From Arthrobacter sp. AFG7.2 (lineage in GTDB: Bacteria > Actinomycetota > Actinomycetes > Actinomycetales > Micrococcaceae): a stretch of 64,000 bases of DNA. Location of the stretch: positions 1 through 64,000 of the forward strand of contig NZ_PJMB01000014.1 of NCBI RefSeq assembly GCF_002892835.1, read 5' to 3'. A program made the position numbers and the translations under genes. The notes under the pieces are model-generated. The model saw nothing but the letters and a program-made list of their open reading frames with translations, did not search any database and was not told where the DNA came from. Positions within the stretch are counted from its first letter, which is position 1, and every line of letters begins with the position of its first letter. Below, one piece after another: positions 41,333 through 52,930 of the stretch.

Positions 41333-42835
41333 TCAGCGGCGGCGGGCGCGCCGCCGCTCGTTGCTGGCCAGGCTTCGGGTTAATGGCCTCGCCAGTGTAT
41401 CCCCGAGCACGATCCCCCCGGCTGTGCCCAGCACGATGGCACCGGCGTTGAGCATCCCGCCGGCGCCGAGCAGGATCTCGGCCTCCTCGATGGTGAGCAC
41501 GTACATCGACCGGAAGATGGTCAGGCCCGGCAGCAGGATCAGCGCCGCCGGCACTGCAACCACCAGCTGGGGTGCGCCCATCCTCAAGGCGACCACGCGG
41601 GCGAGCAGGCCGATCACCACGGCTGCAAGGGCGGGCGAGAACCGGTCCCCGACGCCCAGCAGGTTGCCGCCCAGCAGGACGAAGTAGCCTGCCACCCCCA
41701 CGGCCGCGGTGGGGAGCAGGAGCTGCCAGGTAGTCTGCTCCGTGACCCCGATGGCCATCACCGCCACGGCAACGAGGATCACCAGCACCCAGAGGTCATA
41801 GGCGGGCGGGAAGGTCTGCGTCACGTCGATGCGCTGCATTCCGGTCAGCTCCCCCACGACGAAGGCGACGGCGATGCCTGCCACAATGGCCCCGAAGGTG
41901 AGCAGCGTGGACAGGAACCTGCCTGCCGCCGTCACTGGGAAGCCGTTGATGGCGTCCTGCACGGAGGAGACAAGGCGTCCCGTTGGCAGGAGCAGGAGGA
42001 TGCCGCCCACCACTACAATGGCCGGCGATGTTGTCATGCCGAACTGCCAGAGGACCAGAGCCAGCAGTGTCACCACGAAGGAACAGCTGGCAGTGGTGAA
42101 GAAGTCCGGCACGCGCCACCGCCCCAGCTGGCGGGCCAGCAGGCTGACCCCGATGTTGGCTGCGAAGGCTATGGCAGAGGACACCGGTCCCCCGCCCAGG
42201 ACAGCAACAAAGGCTGCGGCGAAAATTCCGAACGCCGCCGTCACCATCCAGCGCGGGAACGGCTTGGGACTGGTGATCGCCTCATCCAGCCGGCGGATCG
42301 CCTCGTCACGCCCCACTCCCCCGGCAACGATGTCCGTCACCAGCTGGTGGACCTTGGCGAGGCCTGCATAGTTGTTGGTCCAGGAGCGGACCACCCGCAG
42401 CAGCGAGATGGGCGTCTGGTCTTTGGGGGCGTAATTGATGCCCACCGACTGGTTTGTGATGTCCACTTCGATGTTCTTCAGGCCCAATGCCGCGGTGACG
42501 GCGATGATGCTGGTTTCCACCTCGAGGGCGCCTGCACCGTAGCGGAACATGGTTTCGGCCAGGTGCAGGGCGAAGTCCAGGGTCTTGCGGGCGGACGTGT
42601 CCACGCCTCCCACCTGGATCATGGGATTCGCGTAGGGGCTGCCGGTGAGCCTGTCCACGATACTCATGGGAGCCGTGGGCGGGTTCTCGCCCTGCACCAG
42701 GCGCCGCAGCATCCTCTTGGCGGCGGCGTTCTGGCGAAGTTGGGAGGGAGTCAGCGGCTCGGTTTTGGGCAGGCCGTCCGTACGCGGCCTTACCTTTGGG
42801 GTTCCGTCGCCGGGGTGATCAGGCCGCTCAGTCAT
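41333..42835 (-). CDS. Threonine/serine exporter family protein (ThrE-like)
   Basis: A 500-aa fused protein: an N-terminal cytoplasmic domain (DUF1212, residues about 60-230, RYGAGALEVETSIIAVTAALGL then QSVGINYAPKDQTPISLLRVVRSW) and ten or so C-terminal TM helices in two groups (DUF1212 TM part and DUF3815). ThrE of Corynebacterium glutamicum exports threonine and serine. No amino-acid biosynthetic gene is adjacent; substrate inferred from family. Confidence 0.88.
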   Translation of the reverse strand: MTERPDHPGDGTPKVRPRTDGLPKTEPLTPSQLRQNAAAKRMLRRLVQGENPPTAPMSIVDRLTGSPYANPMIQVGGVDTSARKTLDFALHLAETMFRYGAGALEVETSIIAVTAALGLKNIEVDITNQSVGINYAPKDQTPISLLRVVRSWTNNYAGLAKVHQLVTDIVAGGVGRDEAIRRLDEAITSPKPFPRWMVTAAFGIFAAAFVAVLGGGPVSSAIAFAANIGVSLLARQLGRWRVPDFFTTASCSFVVTLLALVLWQFGMTTSPAIVVVGGILLLLPTGRLVSSVQDAINGFPVTAAGRFLSTLLTFGAIVAGIAVAFVVGELTGMQRIDVTQTFPPAYDLWVLVILVAVAVMAIGVTEQTTWQLLLPTAAVGVAGYFVLLGGNLLGVGDRFSPALAAVVIGLLARVVALRMGAPQLVVAVPAALILLPGLTIFRSMYVLTIEEAEILLGAGGMLNAGAIVLGTAGGIVLGDTLARPLTRSLASNERRRARRR

Positions 42836-42872
42836 GGGTCCTTCCTCCCGTCGTGGTGATGTTCAGAATGTC

Positions 42873-44186
42873 TCAGGTGGAGCGCTTGAATGGCAGCTTG
42901 CCCAGCAGGAGGCGGGCAGCGCCGGCCGCCGAGCGGGCCAATTTGTTGGCTTGGAACAGGGCTGGCCGGACAGGCATCACGAAGTCACCCACGAGCTGGA
43001 CCACTTCCCCGCCGAACCCCTTCTTGAACTCGTAGCCGCCGTGGCCTTCCTCGTCCTGGCCCGAGATGCCGAACGTCCCGTAGAAGTTGTACCGCGGGTA
43101 GCCCTTTTCAAGGGCATGCAGCATCATGCCCCAGTACAGCGACGTGGCGCCGTTGAAGTAGATGTAGTCCTGCACGGTGCCGCCGATGACGCAGACCACT
43201 TCGTCGCCGTAGCAGACGAAATGGATGGCGGCCACGGTGGCCACGCCCACGGAATCAGGGAAGCGTTCGATGTCCTTCAGGCTTCGTTCGTAGCTGTCCA
43301 CCAGGTCCTGGACCACTTTGAGCCGGTTGGCCTTTTTCTTGCTCCCGGTCTCTTCCACCTCACGGCGCAGTTCAGCGGCCGTCGCGGATTCCGCCTCCAG
43401 CCGCTCCGTGATGGACTTGCGGTAAGCGGGGATATCGATCTTGGCCATCATGAGTTTGGTGAACTCGGCGGACGTCGTACGGAGCAGTTGCTCATAGTAG
43501 GCACGTTCGCGGTACACGAAACCCTTTTCGTCACCGGCCCTGCTCAGGGCGCCATAAAACTCGTCGAGGGTCTCCAGCGTTGCCTGTTCCAGGAAGACGC
43601 CGTTCTTTTCCGCTTTGCGGATGGCCTTCCGGGTCCGGTAGCTGGTGCCCATGATCAGTTCTTCCTCGTCCTGGACGCCCTCCAGGCTCTTAATGAACAT
43701 CCAGTTGACGTTGACGAAATTCATCTCCAGTCCCTGGTGTTCAAAGCCCAGCCCGCCGAGCTGTGCAACCAGGGGCCGGTTGTCCTCAACCTCGGGGTGT
43801 TCCGCGCCGTCAGCATCCCGCGCGATGTACTTGAGGTTCGGGGAGATCCGCAGTTCCGCGGCCTTCCGCTCCTGGGCATGCTTGCGGAGAAGTCCGACGA
43901 CGGCGCGCACCAGGGCGGCGTCCGTGTAGTCCATGAGGGGGCCCTTGGCACATTCACACACGGTGTACCCCAGGCGGGTGGCAGTGAAGTTCAGTTTTCC
44001 GGCCGCAACCAGTTCACCGTCACGCCGGACACCGAAGAGTTCGAGCCGCTGGCCCCTGGCACGCTGGAAGCGCGCGAAGTCAATGGACTGCAGGAAGCTG
44101 TTCTGCGGGTGTTTCAGTGCGAACTGCTCGAATTCGGCATCGCTGAGCACAGCGAACTCCAGGTCGGAGGCGGTGGGTGCAGTCAA
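42873..44186 (-). CDS. FemAB/FemX-type aminoacyltransferase, copy 1
   Basis: A 437-aa Fem family protein: two GNAT-like domains with a helical coiled arm (about 260-310, TERLEAESATAAELRREVEETGSKKKANRLKVVQ). The acceptor-side motif YFNGATSLYWGMMLHALEKGYPRYNFYGTFGI is clear. Fem proteins add amino acids from tRNA to lipid II side chains to make the interpeptide bridge. TTG start with AAGG 7 nt before. It follows the second Fem gene by 100 bp. Confidence 0.9.
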   Translation of the reverse strand: MTAPTASDLEFAVLSDAEFEQFALKHPQNSFLQSIDFARFQRARGQRLELFGVRRDGELVAAGKLNFTATRLGYTVCECAKGPLMDYTDAALVRAVVGLLRKHAQERKAAELRISPNLKYIARDADGAEHPEVEDNRPLVAQLGGLGFEHQGLEMNFVNVNWMFIKSLEGVQDEEELIMGTSYRTRKAIRKAEKNGVFLEQATLETLDEFYGALSRAGDEKGFVYRERAYYEQLLRTTSAEFTKLMMAKIDIPAYRKSITERLEAESATAAELRREVEETGSKKKANRLKVVQDLVDSYERSLKDIERFPDSVGVATVAAIHFVCYGDEVVCVIGGTVQDYIYFNGATSLYWGMMLHALEKGYPRYNFYGTFGISGQDEEGHGGYEFKKGFGGEVVQLVGDFVMPVRPALFQANKLARSAAGAARLLLGKLPFKRST

Positions 44187-44286
44187 GGGTCTACCTTCTT
44201 CACGAATGAGTGGCCTGGCATCGGCCGGCTATTGGCAAGGTTTGGGATGGCGGCAGGACAGCGGGAAGCTGCGCCACTGCTTGAGG

Positions 44287-45375
44287 TCAGTAGAACTGTT
44301 GGCCGGTGCGGGCAGTTTCGATCCGGCGGAACACCTTTTCGGCCCCCTTGACCCAGAGCCGGTGTTTCAGGGGCGCAAGGACGTAGTCGTGGCAGCCAAC
44401 AAAATCTGTCACCGTCTTGGTGAAGCTGGTCTTGAACATGCCCATGCCGTAAAGGTTGTGGCTCTTGTCCTTGATCCGGGTGGAGGGCGGGGTGCCGCAG
44501 AAGTCGTATTCCGTGCAGCCAAGTTCCTGCATTCGCCGGATCGCTGTCCACTGGACCAGGTGCGAATCGCCGTACTGCTTGCGGTTCTGGGTGGAACCGC
44601 CGTCCTTGTAGGTGGCCTTCGCTCCGTAATTGATGACGAACGCGCCCACACTGGGTTTGCCGTCCTCGTAGGTGAAGAAGAAATGTCCCTGACCGCGGTT
44701 GCAGAACTCGTCCCAGAAGGCCGCGTAGTACTCGTAGCTGCGCAGGGGCATTGAGCCCTTTGCCTTGACGGTGTCTGCCATCAGGTCATACAGGGCACGG
44801 TAGGTTTCCGGACCGTGTTCCTTGCGGACCACCTCGCAGCCTTCCCGCTCTGCGCGGCGAATGGCGTTGCGTGCGCGGGAGGAGATCGCTTTGAAGACAA
44901 CTTCTTCCGGTCCGGAAATGTCCAGCAGCGCTGTGGAATCATTGGACTGGATGTTGGGCGCCTTGAGCAGGCCGGCCTCTGTCAGGTGCAGCTGCGCCTC
45001 GTCCGAATCCACGATGTCCGGTTCAATCTTGATGGTGAAGAGGCCGAGCTTCTGGCTGCGTGCAAAGGCGGCACATGCCTCCAGCCCGGCTTTGAGGTCC
45101 GCGGGCGACTCCAGGTCCGGCCCCTTGATGAGGTACCAGAGGCGGCCCAGCACCGGGAAGTTCTTTTCGAGCACCAGATTATAGCTGGCGGCTTTCCCGT
45201 CCTCCAGCACCAGGAAGCGGACTTTCCAGCCGCTGCCGTTCTTTACCGACGCGTACGCGGCTGACTGCAGCATATTTCCGCCGTGGGGGTTGGCCGTGAC
45301 GTGCTTGTCCCAGTTTTCAATCTCTTCGGCTGTGGCAAAGCGTGCGGTAAATTCTCGCAAGGGGGCCGTGTCCAA
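44287..45375 (-). CDS. FemAB/FemX-type aminoacyltransferase, copy 2
   Basis: A Fem family protein of about 362 aa from TTG 45375 (a longer frame to 45429 is possible; both starts are weak). Features: ARFATAEEIENWDKHVTANPHGGNMLQSAAYASVKNGSGW opening, SRARNAIRRAEREGCEV, and YKDGGSTQNRKQYGDSHLVQWTAIRRMQELGCTEYDFCGTPPS. The helical arm is shorter than in copy 1, so the tRNA-binding arm differs. Both could act in order on the same bridge. Confidence 0.85.
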   Translation of the reverse strand: MDTAPLREFTARFATAEEIENWDKHVTANPHGGNMLQSAAYASVKNGSGWKVRFLVLEDGKAASYNLVLEKNFPVLGRLWYLIKGPDLESPADLKAGLEACAAFARSQKLGLFTIKIEPDIVDSDEAQLHLTEAGLLKAPNIQSNDSTALLDISGPEEVVFKAISSRARNAIRRAEREGCEVVRKEHGPETYRALYDLMADTVKAKGSMPLRSYEYYAAFWDEFCNRGQGHFFFTYEDGKPSVGAFVINYGAKATYKDGGSTQNRKQYGDSHLVQWTAIRRMQELGCTEYDFCGTPPSTRIKDKSHNLYGMGMFKTSFTKTVTDFVGCHDYVLAPLKHRLWVKGAEKVFRRIETARTGQQFY

Positions 45376-45518
45376 TCGGTTTCGTGCGCGGTTCGGTACT
45401 CGTGTCTGCGTGCGGACATGCAGCCTCAAGTCTAAAGCCTGATGCCGTCCCGGCTTTTCAGCAGCGCAGCCAGGTGGACGCCCTTGACTCGGGGAGGGCC
45501 GTTGGCAAGGGTGGAAGC

Positions 45519-46064
45519 ATGAAGCCGAACCACGAAGAGTTGGCGTCCCAGCCGGACACGAGGGACCAGCCGTACAGCACCCGGGTCCAGGCCGTGGCCC
45601 TGCTTGGGTTCCTGGCGGCGTCCTTCCTGGTGGCCGGGCTCGGAGGGTTCTCTACAGCCAGCAATGTGGACGGCTGGTACTCCACTGCTGACAAGGCACC
45701 CTGGTCGCCGCCCAACTGGATTTTCGGGCCGGTGTGGACCCTGCTGTACACGGCCATGGCGGTTGCCGCGTGGCTGGTGTGGCGCAAGCGGGCTGCCAAA
45801 ACCAGGCCGGCATTAGCCGTTTACGGGGTGCAACTGGTCCTGAATCTTGCCTGGACTCCGGTGTTCTTCGGTTTATACCCCGCGCTGGGTACCGCCGCTC
45901 TGTGGCTGGCGCTGGCCATCATTCTTGCCCTGATCGCTGCCGTCACGGTCACAGTTATCTACTTTGGGCCGATCAGCAGGACCGCCGGGCTGCTGCTGTT
46001 GCCCTACATTGCCTGGCTGGTGTTCGCTTCCAGCCTGAACTGGTGGGCTGCGCTCAACAACTGA
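45519..46064 (+). CDS. TspO/MBR family tryptophan-rich sensory protein
   Basis: A 181-aa, five-TM membrane protein. TspO hallmarks: APWSPPNWIFGPVWTLLYTAMAVAAWLVW and VQLVLNLAWTPVFFGLY, with the W-rich helices and final WLVFASSLNWW. Binds porphyrins and is linked to tetrapyrrole or stress response. ATG at 45519 has GGAAG 1 nt before; the frame continues upstream but without a better start. Confidence 0.9.
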   Translation: MKPNHEELASQPDTRDQPYSTRVQAVALLGFLAASFLVAGLGGFSTASNVDGWYSTADKAPWSPPNWIFGPVWTLLYTAMAVAAWLVWRKRAAKTRPALAVYGVQLVLNLAWTPVFFGLYPALGTAALWLALAIILALIAAVTVTVIYFGPISRTAGLLLLPYIAWLVFASSLNWWAALNN

Positions 46065-46082
46065 AAGTCACGCTGCCGGCCT

Positions 46083-47525
46083 TTAGCATTCGACGACGTT
46101 GACGGCGAGGCCGCCCATGGCCGTTTCCTTGTATTTGGAGCTCATGTCCTTGCCGGTCTCCCGCATGGTCACGATGACCTCATCGAGGGAGACCCGGTGG
46201 GACCCGTCGCCCCAGAGCGCCATTTTCGCGGCGTTGATCGCCTTCGCCGCAGCAATCGCGTTCCGCTCGATGCAGGGCACCTGCACCAGTCCCCCGATCG
46301 GGTCACAGGTCAGGCCCAGGTTGTGCTCCATCGCGATCTCCGCCGCGTTCTCCACCTGTTGGGGTGTCCCGCCCATCACCTCGGCCAGGCCGGCCGCGGC
46401 CATCGACGACGCCGACCCCACCTCACCCTGGCACCCCACCTCAGCCCCCGAAATCGACGCCTGCTCCTTGTACAGCACCCCGACAGCGGCCGCGGCCAGC
46501 AAAAACCTGACGACGACGTCATCCCGGTCCTCCTGGGTGGCTTTGTCCATGCCCGGCGCGAAATGCAGCGCGTAATACAACACGGCAGGGATGATCCCCG
46601 CCGCCCCGTTCGTCGGCGCAGTCACCACCCGGCCGCCGGAGGCGTTCTCCTCATTGACCGCCAGGGCGATCAAGTTAACCCACTCCTGCCAATACTTCGG
46701 ATCATGGAACTCGGTGTCCGCGCCCTCACCCTCCGGATCCTCCCCGGCGGGCCGGGCGGATTCCTTCCGCAGCCGGTCATACCAGTCCGGCGCCCGCCGG
46801 CGGACCTTTAACCCGCCCGGCAGCACACCCTCACGCTTTAGGGACGTGGCCACGCAGCCCTCCATGACGGAGTAGATATGCAGCAGGCCTTCGCGGATTT
46901 CTTCAGGGGTGCGGCTGTCTTCCTCGTTGACCCGCATCACGTCGCTGATACCGAGGCCCGTTTCCCGGCAGTGCTCCAGCAACTCCGCCGCCGTCCGGAA
47001 CGGCAAGGGAAGTTCCTTCTTGGACTCCTCCAGCTCCTGCTGGGCTGCGTCCTCCTCGCCCTCGCGGACAATGAACCCGCCGCCCACCGAGAAGAACGTC
47101 GCCGTGTGCAGAACCCGGCCGCCGGCGTCGGAGACCGTAAACGTCATGCCGTTGGTGTGCCGCGGCAGGACCGTCAACGGCCGCAGCACCATGTCCTTCA
47201 CCCCATACGGCAGGGGCACCGCACCGGCCAGCTGCAGCAGGCCCGTCTCCGCGATCGCGGCCAGGCGTTCCTCCACCTCATCGGGCAGGATCAACTCCGG
47301 ATGAAACCCCTCCAACCCCAACAGGACCGCAGTCATCGTGCCATGGCCATGACCCGTCGCGGCGAGCGACCCGTACAGGTCCACCCGCAACGCCGCCACC
47401 TCCGCCAACACACCGGAGCCCTTCAACTCCTCAGCAAACTCAGCAGCAGCCCGCATCGGCCCCACAGTATGAGAAGACGAAGGCCCAATCCCGATCGAAA
47501 AAAGATCAAAGACACCAACAGCCAT
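46083..47525 (-). CDS. sdaA: L-serine ammonia-lyase (iron-sulfur type)
   Basis: Converts serine to pyruvate and ammonia with a [4Fe-4S] cluster. A single 480-aa chain with beta domain (SIGIGPSSSHTVGPMRAAAEFA) and catalytic alpha domain: the cluster cysteines are seen in EVGCQGEVGSASSMAAAG, TCDPIGGLVQVPCIERNA. AGGA lies 9 nt before the ATG. Downstream of gcvP and gcvT on the same strand; glycine to serine to pyruvate catabolism is implied. Confidence 0.95.
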   Translation of the reverse strand: MAVGVFDLFSIGIGPSSSHTVGPMRAAAEFAEELKGSGVLAEVAALRVDLYGSLAATGHGHGTMTAVLLGLEGFHPELILPDEVEERLAAIAETGLLQLAGAVPLPYGVKDMVLRPLTVLPRHTNGMTFTVSDAGGRVLHTATFFSVGGGFIVREGEEDAAQQELEESKKELPLPFRTAAELLEHCRETGLGISDVMRVNEEDSRTPEEIREGLLHIYSVMEGCVATSLKREGVLPGGLKVRRRAPDWYDRLRKESARPAGEDPEGEGADTEFHDPKYWQEWVNLIALAVNEENASGGRVVTAPTNGAAGIIPAVLYYALHFAPGMDKATQEDRDDVVVRFLLAAAAVGVLYKEQASISGAEVGCQGEVGSASSMAAAGLAEVMGGTPQQVENAAEIAMEHNLGLTCDPIGGLVQVPCIERNAIAAAKAINAAKMALWGDGSHRVSLDEVIVTMRETGKDMSSKYKETAMGGLAVNVVEC

Positions 47526-47745
47526 AACGGGTATTCCTAACTAAAGTTCATGGTCGGGTTGGGTGCGACCGGCCGAATTCCTCCGCGGGCTCGGTCGCGT
47601 GGACGCCCGCTGCGCGGACGTGACGCTCCCTTAGACGCCCGCCTCCGGAATCCGACCAGCCGCCTGCGCCCTCACCCAAGGTGCCAGGCCCGCAAGGGGC
47701 CGGCGGAGCCGGACTTTTCGAAAGCGTGCGTCAAAGCGACGAAGG

Positions 47746-47859
47746 AGCAGCACGCGTGAAAATGTCCGGTCCGGTGGCCCCGGACGAAACCGCGGAGGAT
47801 GCCGGTCCCACCGGGCAAAGGTGACCACGCCAGCAGCACGCGTGAAAATGTCCGGTCCG
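47746..47859. repeat. Direct repeat pair in the gap between gcvT and sdaA
   Basis: A perfect 28-bp direct repeat starts at 47746 and 47832 (first bases AGCAGCACGCGTGAAAATG). After it the copies diverge slightly (GGTGGCCCC and GCTGGTCCC). It lies in the 365-bp stretch 47526-47890, which holds no gene I can support and where gcvH would be expected. Base composition is GC-rich like the surroundings. Confidence 0.7.
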
Positions 47860-47890
47860 CTGGTCCCGAAGCCAGGCATGGAGGATCCAG

Positions 47891-49051
47891 TTACTTGGCG
47901 CGTTTATAGAACGGCAGGTCGACGACTTCGAACGGCTCTGCCTTACCTCGCAAATCAATGTCCAGGGAAGTGCCAACGTCGGTGAACGCGACGTCGACGC
48001 AGGCCAGGGCGATCGGGTACCCAAGGGTGGGAGAAGGCTGGCCTGAGGTTACCTCACCTACGACGTTGCCGTCCTTGAGCACCGGGTAGTGCGCACGGCC
48101 CGCGCGCCTGCCGAGTCCTTTAAGGCCTACAAGCCTGCGTCCGGCAGTTGTACCTGCGCCGGCTTCCTTCCTGGCGGCGAGGGCTGCCTTGCCGACAAAG
48201 TCGCCTTCCTTGGAGAGCGCGACGACGGGTCCCAGGCCGGCGGCGAAGGGGTCGCCCTGCAGGGAAAGTTCGTTACCGTAGAGCGGCATGCCTGCTTCAA
48301 GGCGGAGGGAGTCGCGGGACGCCAGGCCCGCAGGGGTCAGCTCCCCGTCCTCCGCGATGGCGACGAGTGCCTGCCACAGGGCGGGGGCGTCGTCGTTCGG
48401 CACAAAGATCTCAAAGCCGTCCTCACCGGTATAGCCGGTACGGGCGAGCAGGAGATCCTGCCCCGCCCCGCCCACCAGGAACGGAACCTCCACGGCCGCG
48501 TAGTACTTCAACCCCGTCACCAGTTCGTGCTGTGCGGCCGGAACCAGGCGCAGGAGCAGTTCCTGCGCCCTGGGCCCCTGGACGGCGATCAGCGAGGTGT
48601 CTGCGGAAGCATCGTTCACCTGGACGTTGAATCCCGATGCACGCTCGGCCAGGGCCGCGGCCACGACGTCAGCGTTGCCTGCGTTGGGAACCACCAGGAA
48701 CCGGTCCCCGCCGACCTCTCCGTCGCCTGGAACGGCAGGCCGGCGGTAGATGATGAGGTCGTCCATAATACCGCCGTCCTCATTGCAGATCAGCGAATAC
48801 TTCGCCTTGCCCACCGCCATGGCGGAAATCTTTCCCACCAGGGCGTAGTCCAGGAAGGCTGCGGCGTCCGGGCCGGTGACCCAGACTTCGCCCATGTGGG
48901 ACAGGTCGAACAGGCCGGCGCTCTTGCGGACGGCGTGGTGCTCGGCCAGTTCGGAGCTGTACTTCAGGGGCATCTGCCAGCCGCCGAAGTCGGTAAAGGA
49001 CGCGCCCAGCTTCTTGTGTTCCTCGTGGAGGGCGGTGTACTTCTCAACCAT
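47891..49051 (-). CDS. gcvT: Glycine cleavage system T protein (aminomethyltransferase)
   Basis: Transfers the aminomethyl group from the H protein to tetrahydrofolate. The 386-aa protein shows HAVRKSAGLFDLSHMGEVWVTG, the tetrahydrofolate-binding RTGYTGEDGFEIFV and GLASRDSLRLEAGMPLYGNEL. ATG at 49051, 11 bp after gcvP. Same transcript as gcvP. Confidence 0.96.
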   Translation of the reverse strand: MVEKYTALHEEHKKLGASFTDFGGWQMPLKYSSELAEHHAVRKSAGLFDLSHMGEVWVTGPDAAAFLDYALVGKISAMAVGKAKYSLICNEDGGIMDDLIIYRRPAVPGDGEVGGDRFLVVPNAGNADVVAAALAERASGFNVQVNDASADTSLIAVQGPRAQELLLRLVPAAQHELVTGLKYYAAVEVPFLVGGAGQDLLLARTGYTGEDGFEIFVPNDDAPALWQALVAIAEDGELTPAGLASRDSLRLEAGMPLYGNELSLQGDPFAAGLGPVVALSKEGDFVGKAALAARKEAGAGTTAGRRLVGLKGLGRRAGRAHYPVLKDGNVVGEVTSGQPSPTLGYPIALACVDVAFTDVGTSLDIDLRGKAEPFEVVDLPFYKRAK

Positions 49052-49062
49052 GCTGGACCTCC

Positions 49063-51945
<2,883 letters not shown>

Positions 51946-51993
51946 GAGGAACTCCATAACTAAGGCGGCGCAGGGTACGCCACATCGATTCGT

Positions 51994-52226
51994 GTTCCTC
52001 CCCGCTCTGTATTGGACCTGAGAGTTTCCGCGTTGCCGCCCTGAGCCGGCCCCGCTTGCACCGTCGGTGAACACAACTGTCCGGATTCCCTGGAGGGGAT
52101 CCGCGCGGACAACCTGCTGCTTTCCAGAGGTGCCTCGCCGCGGCGGTACATGGGCCTGTGAGATTCCTGGGGAGGTTTTGCTCCTACGGCGCCTGCTTGT
52201 ACCTTCTGGCAGAACTCTCCCGCCGC
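51994..52226 (-). ncRNA. Tandem glycine riboswitch
   Basis: Two aptamers in a row on the minus strand. Aptamer 1 starts with GGGAGAGTTC and has CAAAACCTCCCCAGGAATCTC. Aptamer 2 starts GGCGAGGCACCTCTGG and ends GCGGAAACTCTCAGGTCCAATACAGAGCGGGGAGG. The conserved elements of the class (GGAGAG, CCGAAGG-type cores and the ACTCTCAGG block) are present. It lies about 50 bp before the gcvP start, a classic arrangement for turning on the cleavage system when glycine is high. Confidence 0.93.
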
Positions 52227-52324
52227 AGATCAAAGGCTATTCATTTGAATTGTTTTTGCGGGCGCCGGTGGCGGTCCACACATGGCTAATTGTCCTATGC
52301 AGTGGGCCACGGGGCAAATAGCAG

Positions 52325-52864
52325 TCAGCTCCTCAGCCGCTCCACTGCTGCGAGAAGTTCCTGCACGTCTTCCCGCCTGCCCGCGGCGTTCCCGGCCGGG
52401 CCGCTTTCCCACATGGCGTTGAAATACAGCCCATCCCCCATGTAAAGCACCGCCTTTGCCATGGCCTTTCCCACATCCTTTCCGATGAGTTCCAGCCACT
52501 GCTGCTGGATGGCGGCGAAGCGGCGCCGGGCGTCCTCGTGCGCCACCTCCGCCAGGCGGGTGGCAGCAACGAACGAGCGGTCCATGGGCGTATCGGACCA
52601 AAGTGATGACCGGATGAAATAGGCAGCAGCACCCTCCGGCGCGGCGGCCATGGCGGCCAGGTCCTCCCCCGCCAGCCGGTCCAGCCGTTCAAGCGTGGCT
52701 GTGATCAGCGCTTCCTTGTTGGGGAAGTGGTACAGCAGGCCACCCTTGGAGACTCCGGCCCGCTTGGCCACCGCGTCCAGCGTGGCGGCCCTTTCCCCCA
52801 CATCGATGAGGAGTTCTTCAAAGGCGTCGAGAACGGCATCCCGCGCTACTGGTTTTCTGGCCAT
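52325..52864 (-). CDS. TetR family transcriptional regulator
   Basis: A 179-aa repressor. HTH at about 24-46 (LDAVAKRAGVSKGGLLYHFPNKEALITATLERL). The C-terminal ligand-binding domain is helical and variable. ATG at 52864 (MARKPVARDAVLDAF) is chosen over ATGs at 52873 and 52876 as the family form, with GGGA before it. It is divergent from the MFS gene, with a palindromic operator between. Likely controls that pump. Confidence 0.88.
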   Translation of the reverse strand: MARKPVARDAVLDAFEELLIDVGERAATLDAVAKRAGVSKGGLLYHFPNKEALITATLERLDRLAGEDLAAMAAAPEGAAAYFIRSSLWSDTPMDRSFVAATRLAEVAHEDARRRFAAIQQQWLELIGKDVGKAMAKAVLYMGDGLYFNAMWESGPAGNAAGRREDVQELLAAVERLRS

Positions 52865-52900
52865 GGTTCCCATCATCCATTGTCAGGATTTGATTTCTTA

Positions 52901-52924
52901 ACTGTACCGTCTGGACGGTATAGT
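52901..52924. promoter_or_regulatory. TetR operator between tetR-type gene and MFS pump
   Basis: ACTGTACCGTC and GACGGTATAGT, a near-perfect inverted repeat (10 of 11 positions) around TG, in the middle of the 66-bp divergent promoter region. The arms TACCGTC/GACGGTA are typical of TetR-family pump regulators. Confidence 0.8.
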
Positions 52925-52930
52925 TATTTC

